From contig NZ_JAIUZI010000012.1 in assembly GCF_020171285.1 (NCBI RefSeq), forward strand, positions 124,001 to 188,000: 64,000 bases of DNA, written 5' to 3'. Source of the DNA: Seohaeicola saemankumensis (lineage in GTDB: Bacteria; Pseudomonadota; Alphaproteobacteria; Rhodobacterales; Rhodobacteraceae). The notes below the pieces were generated by a model. The model did not search any database. It saw only the letters and a list, made by a program, of their open reading frames with translations, and was not told where the DNA came from. Both the position numbers and the translations under genes were made by a program. Below, piece by piece: positions 60,584 to 64,000 of the stretch. Position 1 is the first letter of the stretch. Each line of letters opens with the position of its first letter.

Positions 60584-61660
60584 TCACTTGGTCGCGGTGA
60601 GGCCGCGATAATCCTCGGGCACGCCGCCACGGCGCACCGGTGTTCCTGTTTCGCCCGAAAGCGCGGCGGCCAGCGTGATTTCCAGCGTGGCGGCGCCGTC
60701 AGGGCCGGTGGCCAGCACCGGGTCATCGTGGCCCTGCGCGATGCGGGCAAAGCGGGTCAGTTGCTCGGCAATCGGGTCGATGACGGCCATTTGCGGGGTT
60801 TCGGTGCGGGCCAGCGGTTTGCGCCATTCGATCTCGCCCGGCGCGGCGCGGCCCCAGAGCGTGAGCGAGGGAAAGGCCAGCGCGCCGTCGGTGCCGATAA
60901 TGCGCAGGTAATCCTGACCCGAGGCGGCAATGCCCGGGTTTTCGCCGCTGGCTGCCTCGAAGGCCCAGGGCGAGGCGCCGACGTCAGAGATCAGCACGCT
61001 GCCGAGCACGCCATCGTCGAACCGCAGCGACACGGCGGCGGTGTCTTCGACCGCGAGGCCGCGCCGGGCGTTCGAGGTCATCGCCTGCACCTCGGCGATA
61101 TCACCCAGCAGAAAACGCATGAGGTCGATTTCATGGCTGATGTTGGTCATCAGCGGCCCGGCGCCGGGGGCGCGGCGCCAGGGGACGTCGTAATAGCTGT
61201 CGTGTTTGCGCAGGCTCCAGAGCGCCTGCACCGCCACCGGCGGGCCGATCTGGTCGAGCAGTTCGCGCGCCGCCTGGGTGAACGGGTGGCAGCGGCGATG
61301 GTGGCCGGTGATCAGCGGCAGGCCCTTGTCATCCGCCACGGCGCAAAGCGCGCGGGCCTCGCCCATGGTGGCGGTCAGCGGCTTTTCCACCAGCACGGCC
61401 CAGCCGCGATCGAGCGCCGCCATGGCGCTGGCGTGGTGGTCCGGCGTGGGGGTGGCGACGATGGCGGCGGCGATACCGGCGGGCGCGTCGCTGATGCTGG
61501 CGACGGCGGGCAGGCCGGCGGTTTGCAGTTCGTCCCGGCGGGCCGGGTCGGGTTCGACCACGGCGGCCAACTTTATGGCGGGGTTTTGCAGCGCGACCTC
61601 GATATGGCGCTGGCCGATCAGGCCGGCGCCGATCACGCAGAGGGGAATGGGGGCGGTCAT
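60584..61660 (-). CDS. Gfo/Idh/MocA-family oxidoreductase
   Basis: 358 aa. VIGAGLIGQRHIEVALQNP (NAD site), VLVEKPLTATMGEARAL with the EKP motif, and the C-terminal alpha/beta domain. Oxidises sugars, sugar acids or inositols. Coupled in tandem with the dehydrogenases; likely the first oxidation in the pathway. Confidence 0.88.
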   Translation of the reverse strand: MTAPIPLCVIGAGLIGQRHIEVALQNPAIKLAAVVEPDPARRDELQTAGLPAVASISDAPAGIAAAIVATPTPDHHASAMAALDRGWAVLVEKPLTATMGEARALCAVADDKGLPLITGHHRRCHPFTQAARELLDQIGPPVAVQALWSLRKHDSYYDVPWRRAPGAGPLMTNISHEIDLMRFLLGDIAEVQAMTSNARRGLAVEDTAAVSLRFDDGVLGSVLISDVGASPWAFEAASGENPGIAASGQDYLRIIGTDGALAFPSLTLWGRAAPGEIEWRKPLARTETPQMAVIDPIAEQLTRFARIAQGHDDPVLATGPDGAATLEITLAAALSGETGTPVRRGGVPEDYRGLTATK

Positions 61661-61701
61661 CGCGTCATCCTCGGGCCGGGACGCCGGTGGCGGCTGTGGG
61701 A

Positions 61702-61740
61702 TCGCCTCCGGCGGGAGTATTTGTGGAAGAGATGAAAGGG
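61702..61740 (+). repeat. Rhodobacterales-type intergenic element
   Basis: GCCTCCGGCGGGAGTATTTG followed by a GGAAGAGATGAAAGG-like tail. I recall near-identical copies scattered through roseobacter genomes, often after genes as a weak hairpin (CTCC-GGCG-GGAG) plus T-run. Here it sits inside the minus-strand operon gap and points the other way. Confidence 0.45.
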
Positions 61741-61745
61741 GACGG

Positions 61746-63236
61746 TCACATCACGGCGCCGATCTGCCAGGGGACGAATTCATAGTCGCCGAGACCCTGC
61801 TCTTCGGATTTGGTGGCCTCGCCCGAGGCGACGCGCAGCCACATCTCGTAGATCTCGCGCCCGACCTCTTGGACCGTGGCGGCGCCGGAGAGGATGCGGC
61901 CGGCGTCGATGTCCATATCCTCGGTCATGCGATTGTACATCTCGGTATTGGTGGCGATTTTCATCGACGGGCTGGGCTTGGCGCCAAAGGCCGAGCCGCG
62001 CCCGGTGGTGAAGGCGACGAGGTTGCAACCGCTGGCGATCTGGCCGGTGACCGAGGCGGGGTCATAACCGGGGCTGTCCATGAAGGCAAACCCCGGCGCG
62101 GTCACCGGTTCGGCGTATTTGTAGACACCGGTGAGCGGGGTGGTGCCGCCCTTGGCCGCCGCGCCCAATGATTTTTCCAGGATCGTGGTCAGCCCGCCTT
62201 TCTTGTTGCCGGGCGAGGGGTTGTTGTCCATCGAGCCCTTATTGCGGGCGGTGTAGTCCTCCCACCAGCGGATCAGCCCGATCAGCTTCTCTCCGACCTC
62301 GGTGCTGGTGGCGCGGGCGGTCAGCAGGTGTTCGGCGCCATAGATCTCGGGCGTTTCTGCCAGCACGCCGGTGCCGCCCTGTGCCACCAGCAGATCGACC
62401 GCGTGACCCAATGCGGGGTTGGCGGTGATGCCCGACCAGGCATCCGAGCCGCCGCATTGCAGGGCGACCATCAGCTCCGACACCGGGCAGGGGGTGCGGG
62501 TGGCGGCGTTGACCAGCGGCAGCATCGCCTCGATCTTCTGAATCCCCAGCTCGACCGTCTTGCGCAGCCCGCCGACGTCCTGGATGTTCATGGTCTGGAA
62601 GAGGGGGCCGGGTTTCAGCCCATAGGCCTCGACCAGCCAGTCGATCTGGTTCATCTCGCAGCCCAGACCGGCCATCAGCACGGCGCCCACGTTGGGGTTG
62701 CGGGCATAGCCCCACATCACCCGTTGCAGCGCCTCGAATCCGTCGCCGTCGCCGGCCATGCCGCAGCCGGTGCCGTGGACAAAGGCGGTGACCCCGTCGA
62801 CGTTGGGATAGTCGGCCAGCCGTTCCGGGGTGAAATGCCCCGCGATCATCCGCGCGGCGGTGGCCGAACAGTTCACGCTGGTCAGCACGGCGATATAGTT
62901 GCGGGTGCCGACGCGACCGGTGTCGCGGCGGTAGCCCATGAAGGTGTCGGGGGTTTCCGCCGGTGCGACCGGGCGCAGGTTGGTGGCGAATTCGTACTGC
63001 TGATCGACGGCGCGGAATTCGAGGTTGTGCGTGTGCACATGGGCGCCCTCGGCGATGTCCTCGGCGGCATAGCCGATCACCTGGGCGTATTTGTAGACGG
63101 GTGCGCCGCGCGGGATCGGGGCGCTGGCCATCTTGTGGCCGCGCGGGATCAGTTGGGTGGCGCCGTCGTCGCCGACCTGCAGCGGCGCGATGGCGGTGAC
63201 GACATTGTCGGCGGGCGAAAGTCGGACGGTTTTCAT
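61746..63236 (-). CDS. UxaA-family hydro-lyase (altronate/galactarate dehydratase-like)
   Basis: 496 aa from ATG 63236 (GAGG upstream). The N-terminal SAF-like part (DNVVTAIAPLQVGDDG) joins the large domain with GYRRDTGRVGTRNYIAVLTSVNCSA and QCGGSDAWSGITANPALG. Fused SAF plus GarD domain as in altronate and galactarate dehydratases. It should remove water from a C5-C6 sugar acid to a 2-keto-3-deoxy acid for the SDR. Confidence 0.9.
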   Translation of the reverse strand: MKTVRLSPADNVVTAIAPLQVGDDGATQLIPRGHKMASAPIPRGAPVYKYAQVIGYAAEDIAEGAHVHTHNLEFRAVDQQYEFATNLRPVAPAETPDTFMGYRRDTGRVGTRNYIAVLTSVNCSATAARMIAGHFTPERLADYPNVDGVTAFVHGTGCGMAGDGDGFEALQRVMWGYARNPNVGAVLMAGLGCEMNQIDWLVEAYGLKPGPLFQTMNIQDVGGLRKTVELGIQKIEAMLPLVNAATRTPCPVSELMVALQCGGSDAWSGITANPALGHAVDLLVAQGGTGVLAETPEIYGAEHLLTARATSTEVGEKLIGLIRWWEDYTARNKGSMDNNPSPGNKKGGLTTILEKSLGAAAKGGTTPLTGVYKYAEPVTAPGFAFMDSPGYDPASVTGQIASGCNLVAFTTGRGSAFGAKPSPSMKIATNTEMYNRMTEDMDIDAGRILSGAATVQEVGREIYEMWLRVASGEATKSEEQGLGDYEFVPWQIGAVM

Positions 63237-63299
63237 CGAAGCCTCGTGAAAAATGGCCGGGCCGGGGCCCGGTTTGAAAGTCATCTGTACCGGGGCCGC

Positions 63300-64000
63300 T
63301 CAGGCGCGCAGCGTCTCCAGCCGGTCCCAATCGAAATCGACGCCGTGACCGGGGCGGTCCGGGGCGATGGCGTGACCATCCTCCAGCACCATCGGTTCGG
63401 TCACGTAGTTTTCCAACCCGAAGCCATGCGCCTCGAGATAGCTGCGGTTCGGACAGGCGGCCAGCAGCTGAACGGTGATGTCATGGGCGCCGTGGCTGGT
63501 GACCGGCAGATGGTGTGCCTCGGCCAGCCGGGCGATTTTCATGAACGGGGTGACGCCGCCGCAGTTGGTGACATCCGGCTCCGGGTAGCTGACACCGCCG
63601 CTGTCGATCACCGTCTTGAAATCCCACAGCGAGCGTAGGTTTTCACCGGTGGCCACGGGAATGCCGCCTTCGGTCAGGATGCGGGCGTGGCCGGCGGGGT
63701 CATCGGGGGGGATCGGTTCCTCGAACCAGATCAGGTCGAACTCGCGAAAGGCGCGGGCGGCGCGGATCGCCCCGTCGACGGTGTATTTCATGTTGGCATC
63801 GACCATCAGCGGCAGGTCGGGGCCAAAGGCATCGCGCATGGCGGCGATCTTGGCCACGTCCTCGGACAGCCGGTCGCGGCCCACCTTCATCTTGATGGCG
63901 CGGTGGCCCTTGGCGATGTTGGCATGGGTCTGGTCAACCAGCTCCTCGGGGCTGAGGTCGATGTCGATGCCGCCGGCGTAACAGGGCACCCGCGGGTCAT
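63300..64000 (-). CDS. Mandelate racemase/enolase-superfamily dehydratase (5' end outside window)
   Basis: Last 233 residues of a minus-strand gene that continues past the right edge. IKMKVGRDRL (KxK base), MVDANMKYT (Asp), WFEEPIPPDD (Glu), ATGENLRSL (Glu) and TSHGAHDI (His) are the metal and catalytic residues of the MR subgroup. A second dehydratase beside the UxaA-type one suggests two sugar-acid substrates or two steps. Confidence 0.9.
   Translation of the reverse strand, partial: DPRVPCYAGGIDIDLSPEELVDQTHANIAKGHRAIKMKVGRDRLSEDVAKIAAMRDAFGPDLPLMVDANMKYTVDGAIRAARAFREFDLIWFEEPIPPDDPAGHARILTEGGIPVATGENLRSLWDFKTVIDSGGVSYPEPDVTNCGGVTPFMKIARLAEAHHLPVTSHGAHDITVQLLAACPNRSYLEAHGFGLENYVTEPMVLEDGHAIAPDRPGHGVDFDWDRLETLRA

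Overview
The window is GC-rich (roughly two thirds G+C by eye) and densely coded. It carries three TRAP-type or polyamine-type uptake clusters, many CoA-thioester enzymes, one tRNA-Pro(CGG), leuB/leuC/leuD and rsfS-rlmH. Gene content, gene order and an intergenic element of a kind I associate with marine Rhodobacterales (61702-61740) point to an alphaproteobacterium of the Rhodobacteraceae/Roseobacter group. That placement is inference. There is no rRNA, no CRISPR array and no intact insertion sequence.

Layout, left to right. (1) 2-169: end of an unidentified + strand gene. (2) 147-4452, minus strand: a tight three-gene operon made of an SMC/ABC-type ATPase with an HNH-like N-terminus, a PtuB-like HNH nuclease, and a DUF2235 (Tle1-like) hydrolase. 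It looks like a Septu-related anti-phage system with a lipase-like third component and is the best candidate for an undescribed system here. (3) 4634-12879: acid catabolism and uptake (CoA-transferase, thioesterase and IclR regulator, divergent from acyl-CoA ligase, dehydratase and TRAP transporter). (4) 12885-16940: LacI regulator, perfect 24-bp operator, ltnD-otnK-otnI for four-carbon sugar acids (no otnC aldolase in view). (5) 16965-23520: spermidine/putrescine-type ABC transporter plus a hydantoin/Asp-Glu racemase, divergent from GntR and GNAT genes, with a palindromic operator between them. (6) 23580-29096: YHS-domain and isochorismatase-like proteins, both with N-terminal export signals; AraC regulator with paired operators; PNPOx-like, DUF1348 and AhpD-like genes; LysR.

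(7) 29158-35827: a zinc block. A Zur-box-like site precedes a CobW-family GTPase, a DUF6525 protein, a His/Asp-rich DUF2796 periplasmic protein, an ABC ATPase and FtsX-type permease, two DUF3299 proteins and an unrecognised exported protein between them. This resembles the Vibrio zrgABCDE zinc-uptake operon. (8) 35910-37179: alpha/beta hydrolase, then a decayed XRE regulator with two in-frame TAG codons. (9) 37280-44923: CoA-transferase, HMG-CoA-lyase-like enzyme, TRAP transporter and ThDP enzyme in one minus-strand operon, with a divergent LysR. (10) 45225-58015: tRNA-Pro and terminator, Na/Pi cotransporter, leuB, LysR/epimerase pair with several palindromes, a secreted EEP-family protein and membrane protein, HdeD, leuD, leuC, MscS, rsfS, rlmH. 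(11) 58022-64000: EamA transporter and sugar-acid catabolic genes (SDR, beta-hydroxyacid dehydrogenase, Gfo/Idh/MocA, UxaA-type dehydratase, enolase-superfamily dehydratase running off the end).

Most clusters share one design: a divergent regulator with a visible palindrome between it and a catabolic/uptake operon. In two transporter operons a strong hairpin follows the solute-binding-protein gene, which probably sets high binding protein relative to permease.
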